Origin: Serratia fonticola
GTDB taxonomy: Bacteria; Pseudomonadota; Gammaproteobacteria; Enterobacterales; Enterobacteriaceae
NCBI RefSeq assembly: GCF_001006005.1
Contig: NZ_CP011254.1
Location: 5,518,001 to 5,582,000, forward strand
Reading direction: 5' to 3'
DNA length: 64,000 bases
Shown: piece by piece, positions 26,929-35,558 of the stretch
Position numbering within the stretch: the stretch's first letter is position 1
Layout of the letters: each line of letters opens with the position of its first letter
Notes under the pieces: generated by a model
What the model saw: only the letters and a program-made list of their open reading frames with translations
What the model was told of the DNA's origin: nothing
Databases searched by the model: none
Translations under genes and position numbers: made by a program

Positions 26929-27819
26929 TTATTTAATATCAAATAACCGATCAATCGCGGCACATTGCGACTCATTCAATTGCCCGGCAAAGTTGCGTGA
27001 GGTTGGCGTACTGTATTGATACTTACGCGCTACCGTCGTTTTTATTGTGGTCACAAAATCATTGCCGATGGTGTAAATGGCCGAAAGTTTGCTGATCTCG
27101 CGTTGAATATTATTGAGTTGGCTCACATCATTTCCCCGCCAAGCCTGAATGGCCTGCACAAATAACTCAGGGCTGATATTGTTTAAGCCAGAAATAACCC
27201 CGGCACCACCGGCCAACAGGTTGGGGATCAGATACTCATCAAAGCCCGAGAGTACGGCAAAATCGGAACGAACCGGGGCAACCGCCTGAATAATAGATCG
27301 CGTATGGGAAAGGCAATCGACGGTATCTTTGATCCCGGCAAAGTTAGGGAACTCCGACGCCAACTGTGTCACCAGTTCTGCATCCAGATCGCAACCGGTG
27401 CGGGCCGGGAAGTTATAGGCAAACCACTGGCCGCTCAACCGTTGACCCAGTTCGCGGTAATACGCCAATAGTTGCTGGCGGGTTTGCTGGAAATAGTAAT
27501 GGGGCAGGATCATCACCGCCTGATAACCGCAGGCATACGCTTCTTCCGCCAAGGTGAACATATCTGCCATGCAGGTGGTGGAGATGTTCGCCACCATCGG
27601 CAAAGGCGACATGCCGCGTGCCTCGCGGATCAGCATCAGGCGTTCGGCCATCGTCAGCGAAGTGAACTCACCAATGCTGCCCATCAGCAGGAGGACGCTG
27701 GTTTGTGCCGCTGTCAGGCGCTGCATATGCTGGCTTAACGCAGGGAGATCGATCTTCCCCTGCGTATCAAAAGGCGTAATCGACGGACACCAGGCACCGT
27801 TAAAAATGGTGTTAGCCAT
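26929..27819 (-). CDS. DapA/NanA-family aldolase, probable 2-keto-3-deoxy-sugar-acid aldolase
   Basis: Class I pyruvate aldolase of 296 residues in the DapA superfamily. The Schiff-base lysine is Lys164 (AGIKDTVD), the catalytic tyrosine is Tyr135 (AYNFPARTG) and the G-x-x-GE motif is GSIGE at 47-51. These support pyruvate-forming aldol cleavage. Neighbouring lactonase, dehydratase and lactaldehyde reductase genes point to 2-keto-3-deoxy-L-fuconate as substrate, giving pyruvate and L-lactaldehyde. A similar DapA homologue sits in the Campylobacter jejuni fucose locus. The exact substrate is inferred; true lysine-pathway DapA is unlikely in this setting. Confidence 0.78.
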   Translation of the reverse strand: MANTIFNGAWCPSITPFDTQGKIDLPALSQHMQRLTAAQTSVLLLMGSIGEFTSLTMAERLMLIREARGMSPLPMVANISTTCMADMFTLAEEAYACGYQAVMILPHYYFQQTRQQLLAYYRELGQRLSGQWFAYNFPARTGCDLDAELVTQLASEFPNFAGIKDTVDCLSHTRSIIQAVAPVRSDFAVLSGFDEYLIPNLLAGGAGVISGLNNISPELFVQAIQAWRGNDVSQLNNIQREISKLSAIYTIGNDFVTTIKTTVARKYQYSTPTSRNFAGQLNESQCAAIDRLFDIK

Positions 27820-27884
27820 AACAAAATCTCCCTAAAAGATGGTTGAGGGCGCAGTGAATTGCACCCTACCGTTGTACACAGCGG

Positions 27885-28985
27885 TTATTCAATAATGTGG
27901 TGCACCAACGTCTGCTGGTTGATTTTCTGCCAATCCCAGTGAATGCCCAGCCCAGGCGTTTCTGGTGGATAAGCGAAACCCCCGGTGATGTTCACCTTGC
28001 TGAGAGTAATACTGTCCAACTGCGGAATATATTCCAGCCAGCGGCTGTTGGTGATGGCGCAGCACAGCGAGATATGCAGTTCCATCAAGAAGTGCGGGCA
28101 GACGATTTTATTGAAGCACTCGGCCATATGCGCCACTTTCAACCAAGGGGTAATGCCACCGATGCGAGCCACGTCGACCTGGATAATATCGGCGGCATTA
28201 TTCTGCAAATACTCTTTGAAATGCTGGATCGAATAGATGGATTCCCCAACGGCGACGGGGATAGTGGTCGATTCGCACAGCTTTTTATGCGAATCGACGT
28301 CTTGCGCCAGGAAAGGCTCCTCAATCCATGACAGGTTCACATGTTCCAATAATGCGGCCCGTTGCTTACCCTCCGAGAATTTGAACGACTGGTTGCAATC
28401 GGTCATGATCACATACTCATCGCCAACGGCTTTACGTACCGCCTCCAGGCGTTCGATGTCCCGCACCGGGCTTTCTGAGCCAATCTTGATCTTCGAACCA
28501 CAAAAGCCTTGCGCCTTGACGGCCAGCGCATCATCAACCAGTTCCTGAGTGCTCAAATGCAGCCAGCCCCCTTCCGTGGTGTACAACTTCATGCGGGCTT
28601 TGGCACCACCCGCCACTTTGTACAACGGCAAGTTCATCTGTTTGCACTTCAGATCCCACAGAGCAGTATCAATAGCCGCTAGTGCCAGCGAAGTGATAGC
28701 CCCCACGGATGTCGCATGGGTTGAGAATAACAGCGACTCCCAAATGGCCTCGATCATCGTCGCATCACGCCCAATCAGCTTAGGTAACAGGTGATCGCGT
28801 AACAGTGCAACCACCGAAGACCCGCCGGTACCAATGGTATAGGTGTAGCCTTCACCCACCGCGCCGCTTGCTGTCGTTAACCGAACGATCGGCGTTTCCT
28901 GCGAGACAAAAGACTGGATCGCGTCCACGCGTTTAACCTTTGGTTTCAAATCCACCATAAAGATTTCGGCTTTAATAATTTTCAT
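27885..28985 (-). CDS. Enolase-superfamily sugar-acid dehydratase (mandelate racemase subgroup)
   Basis: Sugar-acid dehydratase of 366 residues. The capping domain fills about residues 1-125 and the barrel the rest. The catalytic set is readable: base pair K165-x-K167, metal ligands Asp196 (TDCN), Glu222 (IEEP) and Glu248 (GES), and the Asp271/His298 dyad (QVDVARIGG, CPHF). This KxK plus His-Asp arrangement fits dehydratases such as fuconate, rhamnonate or galactonate dehydratase. By context L-fuconate or a close C6 analogue is the best guess. Subgroup members cannot be told apart by eye. Confidence 0.8.
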   Translation of the reverse strand: MKIIKAEIFMVDLKPKVKRVDAIQSFVSQETPIVRLTTASGAVGEGYTYTIGTGGSSVVALLRDHLLPKLIGRDATMIEAIWESLLFSTHATSVGAITSLALAAIDTALWDLKCKQMNLPLYKVAGGAKARMKLYTTEGGWLHLSTQELVDDALAVKAQGFCGSKIKIGSESPVRDIERLEAVRKAVGDEYVIMTDCNQSFKFSEGKQRAALLEHVNLSWIEEPFLAQDVDSHKKLCESTTIPVAVGESIYSIQHFKEYLQNNAADIIQVDVARIGGITPWLKVAHMAECFNKIVCPHFLMELHISLCCAITNSRWLEYIPQLDSITLSKVNITGGFAYPPETPGLGIHWDWQKINQQTLVHHIIE

Positions 28986-29033
28986 AGCATCCTCAATGTA
29001 AAAGCTGTTTCCTGGGCATGACGCACACAGTGA

Positions 29034-30029
29034 TTATTTAATGCCTAAACCGGCCAACTCATCCCACAATGCCGCAGGGATCTCCCAGTTAGCCCATTCA
29101 TAGTTGGTCACCGCCTGCTCGACGGACTGCACGCCGCAGGTGACGGTGACGACGTTTTTGTTTCTTAACGGGAACTGCAATGCCGCCGCGCCAAGCGGAA
29201 CATCGTGTCTGTTGCACACGGCTTCGATATAGTTGATTTTTTCGATCACGGAGGGCGGCACCGCACCGTATTCATAGAGGGAAGAGGATTTATCTTTGGC
29301 GACCAATACACCGGTGGCAAATGGCGCGGCAATGGCGACCGAGACACCCTGCTGCTCACATTTGGCAAAGAACGCCTGACGATCCGTTTCCAACAGGTTG
29401 TAGCGGTTGGCCAGCATAAAAATATCCGGCGCGGCGTGATCCATCACTTCCATCAGGATCGCCTCTTCATTAGCCCCCACGCCCCAGGCTTTGATATCGC
29501 CATTGCGCTTCAGCTCGTCCAGTGCCTGTTGCCCAGAGTCACAGAAGTCTTTGAAATGCTTGCGCTCCAGCGGCGTCTGGCCGTAGGTATAGGTGCCAAT
29601 ATCGTGAACATACAGGATGTCGATATAGCGGGTTCCCAGACGCTGAATTGAATCCTCATACGAGCGCATGATGCCCGCGTAGGAATAATCAGCGTGGCGG
29701 TTGAAGGGGTTTTCGTCGAAGAAAAACTCCCCCGCTTCCAGACCCGGTTGTTGTTTTCTCGATTGCAACAAACGCCCTACTTTGGTGGATAGCACATAAT
29801 CGCTACGCTCCAAACCGCGCAACCCCATCCCCAGGCGCAACTCGGAAAGGCCGCTGCCATAATGCGGTGCCGTATCAAAATAGCGCCAGCCGACCTGAAT
29901 GGCTTTATCGACAATCGCCATCGCTTCTGTGTTGCTCAGTGATTTAAATAAGTTGGCCAGGCTGGCTGCACCAAAGGTCAAGCTGGGAACGGTCAGGCCT
30001 ACGCTTTTTATCGTATTCATGGTGATCAT
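29034..30029 (-). CDS. Aldo/keto reductase, probable L-fucose/D-threo-aldose 1-dehydrogenase
   Basis: Aldo/keto reductase of about 331 residues in the D-threo-aldose 1-dehydrogenase/pyridoxal 4-dehydrogenase group. Counting from the open-frame start, the catalytic tetrad is Asp56 and Tyr61 (FDTAPHYGSG), Lys87 (STKVGR) and His146 (YVHDIG). The group oxidises L-fucose, L-galactose or D-arabinose at C1 to the lactone with NAD(P). The frame opens with TTG at 30041; I use the ATG at 30029 because GGAG precedes it by seven bases. It would catalyse the first step of the operon's pathway. Confidence 0.8.
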   Translation of the reverse strand: MITMNTIKSVGLTVPSLTFGAASLANLFKSLSNTEAMAIVDKAIQVGWRYFDTAPHYGSGLSELRLGMGLRGLERSDYVLSTKVGRLLQSRKQQPGLEAGEFFFDENPFNRHADYSYAGIMRSYEDSIQRLGTRYIDILYVHDIGTYTYGQTPLERKHFKDFCDSGQQALDELKRNGDIKAWGVGANEEAILMEVMDHAAPDIFMLANRYNLLETDRQAFFAKCEQQGVSVAIAAPFATGVLVAKDKSSSLYEYGAVPPSVIEKINYIEAVCNRHDVPLGAAALQFPLRNKNVVTVTCGVQSVEQAVTNYEWANWEIPAALWDELAGLGIK

Positions 30030-30056
30030 GATGTTCTCCAATAATAGAGTTGCTAA

Positions 30057-31436
30057 TTAATCTTGTTTATTTTCTGCCAGCATGACGGTTGCCGCTGGCT
30101 GTTGTTTAATATTGAAAATCAATCTCAGCACAATAATAATGATCCCGGTGGTGGCCAGCGCCAAGCCGCATAACACCAACGGATGGAGAGTATTAAAGAC
30201 TTCAAACATCTTGTAGAAAATGTAGGAAATCGCGTGAGAGCCACCATCGATAGAGGAGGCCATCATCTCCTTCGGTACGTTCAGATGGGCCTGCTCTGCC
30301 AACGCCTGAGATACCACTGCCAAATCGGAGCCAAACCACAGGATGCCGCAGACAATCACGATCCCGTTAATCAACCCACGGAACATATTGCCGTTACAGG
30401 CCACGGTGCCAAACACCACAAAGATCGGCAGATAAGGAATATCGGCGAACGGCATCATGGTATTAAACGGTAAAATAGTGCTGATCAGAATGGTCAGTGG
30501 CACCATCAGAATACCTACCGATAATACCGCCGGGTTTTTAAAGGCAATTTCACCGCTGATACCAAAATAAAGGGATTTGCTAGGGAAACGCTTTTTGACC
30601 CATTCGGAAGCGATCTCGGTAATCGGCACCAGGCCGCTTACCAATACGCCAGCCATCGTTGGCAATAGCACCATCACGGCGGCAAAGTTCATCCCACTTT
30701 TAATGATTTCACTGAAAGGCAACGCCCCCAGCATGCCAATAATCACCCCGAGGATCGCCCCCATTGCCAAAGGGCTGCCGAAGAACCCCAGTTTTGCCTC
30801 AATCTTGCTCAGGTTGAGGTCGATCTTATTAATCACCGGGATACGATCGATAATCCGATCCATCAGGAATGCCAGCGGCGCCCAGGCCACGATCTCGGCT
30901 TGGGTGATGGTGACATTTGGAGTATCACAGAATTTTTGTACGTGCGGAGCAATATAATCGGCAATTTTCAGGGTGATGATAAAGGTGATCCAACTGGCGA
31001 AGATGCCAATCCAGAACGAACCGGTGACCTGTTCAACAATGATACCGGCAAATACGAAATGCCAATAATTCCAGAAGTCCACGTTCAGCGTCTTGGTGGT
31101 ATTGGTCGAGATCATGATCAGGTTGGTGATAAAGCACAGCGCGTACACCACGGGCAGCGACAGCGCAGCCAGGCTGAACGCACTGATTAGCGGCCACCCC
31201 AGATCCAGCACTTCATAATGAAGATTCAGGTTTTTGACCATCGCCTCCGTGGAGCTGCTCAGCGAGCTGACCATAAAACCAATCAGCAGCGACAACCCCA
31301 GAAAACCAATGCCGACCGTCATGGCATTCTTGGCCGCATCCGCCAGTTTGGCACCAAAGATCACCGCAAAGAGAAACATGATCATGGGGATGACCACCGC
31401 CGGGCCAAACCCCAATATGTATTTAACGACTTCCAT
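30057..31436 (-). CDS. GatC-like PTS EIIC permease without local EIIA/EIIB
   Basis: Polytopic membrane protein of 459 residues in the galactitol-type EIIC family (PTS_EIIC_2/GatC, SgcC). More than ten hydrophobic segments are visible, with FGAKLADAAKNAMTVGIGFLG near the start and FVVFGTVACNGNMFRGLINGI in the later half. Classical EIIC proteins need an EIIB to phosphorylate the incoming sugar; neither EIIA nor EIIB is in this operon or window. The neighbouring enzymes act on unphosphorylated sugars, so this protein may work as an uncoupled facilitator, or partner domains may lie elsewhere. It is 12 bases downstream of the lactonase-type gene. Confidence 0.85.
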   Translation of the reverse strand: MEVVKYILGFGPAVVIPMIMFLFAVIFGAKLADAAKNAMTVGIGFLGLSLLIGFMVSSLSSSTEAMVKNLNLHYEVLDLGWPLISAFSLAALSLPVVYALCFITNLIMISTNTTKTLNVDFWNYWHFVFAGIIVEQVTGSFWIGIFASWITFIITLKIADYIAPHVQKFCDTPNVTITQAEIVAWAPLAFLMDRIIDRIPVINKIDLNLSKIEAKLGFFGSPLAMGAILGVIIGMLGALPFSEIIKSGMNFAAVMVLLPTMAGVLVSGLVPITEIASEWVKKRFPSKSLYFGISGEIAFKNPAVLSVGILMVPLTILISTILPFNTMMPFADIPYLPIFVVFGTVACNGNMFRGLINGIVIVCGILWFGSDLAVVSQALAEQAHLNVPKEMMASSIDGGSHAISYIFYKMFEVFNTLHPLVLCGLALATTGIIIIVLRLIFNIKQQPAATVMLAENKQD

Positions 31437-31448
31437 TAGTGCCCCCTG

Positions 31449-32303
31449 TTATTTTAATGAGTAAACATTTTCGGCCACGAGATGAAAAAGCTTGTCGGCT
31501 GATAGCGCCGAGTTGTCTTGCAGGTAGCGCTGGCATAGAGAAAGTACGCCAGCGTAAGGCAAGGCCAGCAGTGAAACCGGCCAGTCGGAAGCAAACATCA
31601 CACGGTCTTCACCAAAAGCAGAAAATACCGCGGCGATATAAGGTTCAATTTCCTGGTAAGCCTGGTCCAAACCGCTCCAGCGCTGATAATCCGCTTCGGT
31701 GGTCATGCCAGACAGCTTGCAAAAAACGTTGGGATGGCGCTGAGCAATCTGCCGCAGCTTGCTGCGCCACGGCTCCATTTCCCCTGCCCTGATTGCTGGT
31801 TTCGCTATGTGCTCAATGACAAAGACCACGTCTGGACAGGCGGCGATCAGCCGATCGACATCATCCAATTGTTGTGCGGTGACCAGCAGTTCGTACACCA
31901 ACCCCTGCTCCCCGACGCAGCGAACTCCCTCAATAAACTCCGGTGTCACCAGATGTCCGCCAGGCAACCCTTGTGACATATAACGGATGCCTTTCAGGCG
32001 GTTTGATTTCCCCATCAGCCGCCGTAAATCAGCGGTTACCGCCTGCCCTTTGGTGATATCGGCCCAGCCAATCACCCCGTTGATTTTGTCGGTCTGCTCT
32101 GCCATTGCCAGCAGCCATTCGCTTTCAGCCAGCGTCGGCACGGCTTGCACCAGCATGCCCCCTGCAACCTGATGCTCATCGAGCACCGCCAATAGATCTT
32201 CGATCAGGAAATCACGGCGAATGCTGGCCAGATCCTCCGTGATCCAGCTGAAATGCTCGCCCTTGCAGTGCCAAATGTGGTTATGGGTATCGATAATACG
32301 CAT
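31449..32303 (-). CDS. Amidohydrolase-2 family lactonase, probable L-fuconolactonase
   Basis: Metal-dependent hydrolase of 284 residues in the amidohydrolase_2/COG3618 family. The metal-binding IDTHNHIWH motif opens the protein (His7, His9), IEHIAK supplies a barrel histidine and MFASDWPVSL the conserved late Asp. COG3618 includes L-fucono-1,5-lactonase and L-rhamnono-1,4-lactonase, which fits the step between the aldose dehydrogenase and the dehydratase. It is the first gene of the operon, with AGGAGG before its ATG. Assignment to lactonase rests on family plus context. Confidence 0.8.
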   Translation of the reverse strand: MRIIDTHNHIWHCKGEHFSWITEDLASIRRDFLIEDLLAVLDEHQVAGGMLVQAVPTLAESEWLLAMAEQTDKINGVIGWADITKGQAVTADLRRLMGKSNRLKGIRYMSQGLPGGHLVTPEFIEGVRCVGEQGLVYELLVTAQQLDDVDRLIAACPDVVFVIEHIAKPAIRAGEMEPWRSKLRQIAQRHPNVFCKLSGMTTEADYQRWSGLDQAYQEIEPYIAAVFSAFGEDRVMFASDWPVSLLALPYAGVLSLCQRYLQDNSALSADKLFHLVAENVYSLK

Positions 32304-32322
32304 TGCCCCTCCTGTGTATTCT

Positions 32323-32347
32323 TATTGTATACAATGTGAATACAATA
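32323..32347. promoter_or_regulatory. Candidate GntR/FCD operator upstream of the sugar operon
   Basis: TATTGTAT (32323-32330) and ATACAATA (32340-32347) form an inverted repeat with a nine-base spacer, and ATTGTATACAAT at 32324-32335 is a perfect palindrome inside it. A related GAATACAA lies at about 32362. FCD-type regulators bind short AT-rich palindromes of TTGTATACAA type, and the only such regulator nearby is the gene at 25004. The site lies just before the first gene of the operon. Confidence 0.6.
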
Positions 32348-32678
32348 AGCCGTCGCGATGAGAATACAACCGACAAGTTGGTTTTATGAGCATGAAGTCA
32401 CAATTTTGAGCAGAATAACTCAGAGGGGCGTTGTGGGTTTTGCACAGAGGCAGGAAAGGCGCGGATAGCATCGAACGAGTATTGCTTTGAGCTAATTGAT
32501 TGATTATTTTAAAATCTAGCAGTCCCCCCAACCCTCTCCCACAGGGAGAGGGAGCCGTCCAGCGCTGTTTTCAGGTGTAGAAGTTAATCTGTTGCAGGGG
32601 TGATGTAGAAGACAAGTACCGTATTCATGTTGTGGCACGTTTTTTCCCCTCTCCCTGTGGGTTAGGGTGAGGGCTCTT
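32348..32678. repeat. Intergenic repeats between the sugar operon and livF
   Basis: CCCTCTCCC-ACA-GGGAGAGGG occupies 32532-32552, and a diverged opposite copy (CCCCTCTCCCTGTGGG...AGGGTGAGGG) spans about 32646-32672. The two are head to head around 90 bases, resembling a paired REP-like unit just after the livF stop. I see no gene in the rest of this gap. Confidence 0.6.
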
Positions 32679-33395
32679 TTATGCGCCGCCCAGATAAGCC
32701 TTCCTCACCTCCTGATTGCTAAGCAGTTCTGCACCGCTGCCGCTCAGGCGGATTTGCCCATTGACCATCACATAACCCCGATCGGACAGCTTCAGCGCAT
32801 GGTTGGCGTTTTGCTCCACCAGGAAAATTGTCATGCCGCCGTTGGCCAGTTCGCGCAGAATGCTGAAGATCTGTTTGACGATGATCGGTGCCAGCCCCAG
32901 ACTCGGCTCATCCAGCAACAGCAGTTTTGGCCGGCTCATCAGCGCACGGGCTATCGCCAACATTTGCTGCTCACCGCCGGACATAGTCATCGCCCGCTGG
33001 TTACGCCGCTCTTTCAGGCGTGGAAACAACTCATACATACGCTGCATATCTTCAGCAGCATAATGGTTGCCGAGGGTAATCGTGCCCATCAGCAGATTTT
33101 CTTCCACGCTCATGTCAGGGAAGATCCGCCGCCCTTCCGGGGCCTGGGCAATGCCGCTACTGGCCACAAAATGCGTCGACCGCTGGCTGATATCCGTCCC
33201 CTGAAACAGGATCTGTCCACCGCTGATGCGAGGTTGGCCAAAGATTGACATCAGCAAGGTGGATTTCCCCGCCCCGTTGGCCCCGATCAACGCTACGGTT
33301 TCCCCTTGCCTGACCTGCAATGACACCTGTTGCAGCGCCTGGATCGGGCCGTAATGGACATCTACCTCGCGAAATTCCAGCATCACCTCGCTCAT
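32679..33395 (-). CDS. livF: LivF, branched-chain amino acid ABC transporter ATPase
   Basis: ABC ATPase of 238 residues. Walker A GANGAGKST (about 38-46), signature MSGGEQQML and Walker B LLLDEPSLGLAP are typical of LivF. It pairs with LivG to power import through LivH-LivM. It overlaps the livG stop by four bases and is the last gene of livJ-H-M-G-F. Substrates of the family are leucine, isoleucine and valine, though related systems import other amides and amino acids; the specificity is set by the binding protein. Confidence 0.9.
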   Translation of the reverse strand: MSEVMLEFREVDVHYGPIQALQQVSLQVRQGETVALIGANGAGKSTLLMSIFGQPRISGGQILFQGTDISQRSTHFVASSGIAQAPEGRRIFPDMSVEENLLMGTITLGNHYAAEDMQRMYELFPRLKERRNQRAMTMSGGEQQMLAIARALMSRPKLLLLDEPSLGLAPIIVKQIFSILRELANGGMTIFLVEQNANHALKLSDRGYVMVNGQIRLSGSGAELLSNQEVRKAYLGGA

Positions 33396-34267
33396 CCCGC
33401 CAGCTCCTCTTCGTCTGCGCCCAGATAAGCGGCGATCACGCTGTCATTGTGTTGGATCTCCTGCGGTGTTCCCTCGGCGATCACATTGCCGTGGTCCAGT
33501 ACGATCACCCGGTCGGAAATCTCCATCACCATTCCCATATCATGTTCGATCAGCAGCACCGTAATATCATGATGCTGGCGCAGAAAGCGGATAATCCGGC
33601 TCAGGGTCGCGGTTTCCACCGGGTTCAACCCGGCGGCGGGTTCGTCCAGACAGATCATTTCCGGGGTGGTGCACATCGCGCGGGCGATCTCCAGCCGCCG
33701 CTGCTGGCCGTAGGACATCTCCCCCGCCAGTCGGTTAGCACAGTCCACCAACTCGACCACCTCCAGCCAGTAAAATGCGCGGTCCAGCGCTTCATTTTCT
33801 GCCCGGCGATAGGCAGGCGTATTGAGCACACCAGCAATCAGGTTGCGGTTACTCAAACGGTGTTGCGCCACCAGCAGGTTCTCCACCACCGACATCTCAC
33901 GGAACAGGCGGATATTCTGGAAGGTGCGGGCCAATCCGGCACGGTTCACCAGATGTGTGCCACCAAACATTTTGTAGTACAGGCGGGAACCCAGTTGCGC
34001 GGGGTTAATCCAGTCCCCTGCACGGAATTTCTGGCCGAGGATACGGATCACATCAATGGGCCGTTTGTGGGTATTGAGCAGGATCGCCCCGCCGCTGGCA
34101 CGGTAAAAACCCGTCAGGCAGTTGAACACCGTGGTTTTCCCCGCGCCGTTCGGGCCGATCAACGCGGTGATCGACCCACGCTCCACCTCGAGATTTACAT
34201 CGTTCAACGCTTTGATGCCGCCGAAGTGCATCATCAAATGTTCAACGCGCAAAATGGCATCGCTCAT
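33392..34267 (-). CDS. livG: LivG, branched-chain amino acid ABC transporter ATPase
   Basis: ABC ATPase of 291 residues. Walker A GPNGAGKTT (about 36-44), signature MSYGQQRRLEIARAM, Walker B ICLDEPAAGLNP and the LivG-type insertion between Walker A and signature (residues 75-140, including LARTFQNIRLF) are visible. The C-terminal NDSVIAAYLG is the family ending. It overlaps both neighbours by four bases, so translation of livM, livG and livF is chained. Confidence 0.9.
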   Translation of the reverse strand: MSDAILRVEHLMMHFGGIKALNDVNLEVERGSITALIGPNGAGKTTVFNCLTGFYRASGGAILLNTHKRPIDVIRILGQKFRAGDWINPAQLGSRLYYKMFGGTHLVNRAGLARTFQNIRLFREMSVVENLLVAQHRLSNRNLIAGVLNTPAYRRAENEALDRAFYWLEVVELVDCANRLAGEMSYGQQRRLEIARAMCTTPEMICLDEPAAGLNPVETATLSRIIRFLRQHHDITVLLIEHDMGMVMEISDRVIVLDHGNVIAEGTPQEIQHNDSVIAAYLGADEEELAG

Positions 34268-35550
34268 GGTGCTACCCCCTTGCGTGGCGTAAAGCTGCTA
34301 CGGCTGATACGCACCAGGCCGCGTGGCCGCCAGATCATCATCAACACCATCAGTACGCCAAACAGCAACACTCGATATTCGGCAAAGCTGCGCAGCAGTT
34401 CCGGGGCCACCGTCAGCACAAAGGCTGCCAGCACGACGCCGATAGTCGATCCCATTCCCCCCAATACCACGATCGCCAGGATCAGCGCCGATTCAAAGAA
34501 GGTAAACGACGTTGGATTGACGAACCCTTGATAGGTAGCAAAAAACACCCCAGCGATACCCGCGGTGGAAGCTCCCATCATAAACGCCGAGAGTTTGACC
34601 AGCACATGATTAAGCCCGAGAGAACGGCAAGCAATTTCATCCTCCCGTAACGCTTCCCATGCCCGCCCTATCGGCATCCGCGTCAGCCGGTGTTTGACGA
34701 ACAGCACCAGCAACACCACCAGACACAACACCACATAGATGAAGATAAACTTCAGGTTGGGGTTATAGGTAATACCGAGGAACTCGTGGATCGGTACTCC
34801 CCCTTCCTTGGCTCGGCGGCCGAACTCCAGGCCGAACAGGGTCGGAGCAGGAACCGAAACGCCGTTTGGCCCACCGGTTAACGACACCCAGTTATTCAGC
34901 ACCAGGCGAATGATTTCACCAAAGCCCAGCGTCACTATCGCCAGATAGTCACCGTGCATACGCAGCACCGGGAACCCCAGCAATGCCCCGGCCAGCGCCG
35001 CCATTAGCGCCCCCAGCGGCAACATCGCCCAAAAGCCCAGGCCCAAATACTGATAGCCCAGCGCCAGGCCGTAAGCACCAATGGCATAAAACGCCACGTA
35101 ACCCAGATCGAGCAGCCCGGCCAGCCCCACCACAATGTTCAATCCTAGCCCTAACAACACATAAATCAGGCCGAGGATTGCCACGGTCAGCAGATATTTG
35201 GTCGCCATAAACGGGAACAGCAATGCCAACACCACCAGTAGTGGCAGGATCCAACGCAGGCTCGTTCTAGCTCCGACTGGCCGAACATAAACGCCGTCAT
35301 TGCCCCCTTCAAAACGCGCCGACACCCTGCGCCCCAACGGCGTTTGCAAAAACAGGCTGAGTAACAAGCGCCCCACCATGACTACCGCAATAATCACCAC
35401 CAGGCGACGGGGCTCAAAGTTGAAACTGTAGCCGTCCAGCACGATGCCGACGATCGGGCCAAACACAATTAGCGCGATCAGGCCCGCGAGAACGGCATCC
35501 AACAGGCTGCGTTTAATACTCAGCCCTTGATGAACTGTGGATTGAGACAT
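34264..35550 (-). CDS. livM: LivM, branched-chain amino acid ABC transporter permease
   Basis: Permease of about 428 residues. An N-terminal extension of roughly 110 residues with hydrophobic segments precedes the conserved BPD_transp_2 core, in which GLAGLLDLGYVAFYAIGAY and FLATYQGFVNPTSF-like motifs are visible. Enterobacterial LivM has a similar extension. The ATG at 35550 (MSQSTVHQ) has GAGG seven bases upstream and is preferred to the codon at 35562. It forms the channel together with LivH. Confidence 0.9.
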   Translation of the reverse strand: MSQSTVHQGLSIKRSLLDAVLAGLIALIVFGPIVGIVLDGYSFNFEPRRLVVIIAVVMVGRLLLSLFLQTPLGRRVSARFEGGNDGVYVRPVGARTSLRWILPLLVVLALLFPFMATKYLLTVAILGLIYVLLGLGLNIVVGLAGLLDLGYVAFYAIGAYGLALGYQYLGLGFWAMLPLGALMAALAGALLGFPVLRMHGDYLAIVTLGFGEIIRLVLNNWVSLTGGPNGVSVPAPTLFGLEFGRRAKEGGVPIHEFLGITYNPNLKFIFIYVVLCLVVLLVLFVKHRLTRMPIGRAWEALREDEIACRSLGLNHVLVKLSAFMMGASTAGIAGVFFATYQGFVNPTSFTFFESALILAIVVLGGMGSTIGVVLAAFVLTVAPELLRSFAEYRVLLFGVLMVLMMIWRPRGLVRISRSSFTPRKGVAP

Positions 35551-35558
35551 AGTTTCCC

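Noticed and set aside
26929..27819. Lysine-biosynthetic dihydrodipicolinate synthase
   Set aside because: The catalytic Lys and Tyr are shared by the whole superfamily, but the gene sits inside a sugar-acid catabolic operon.
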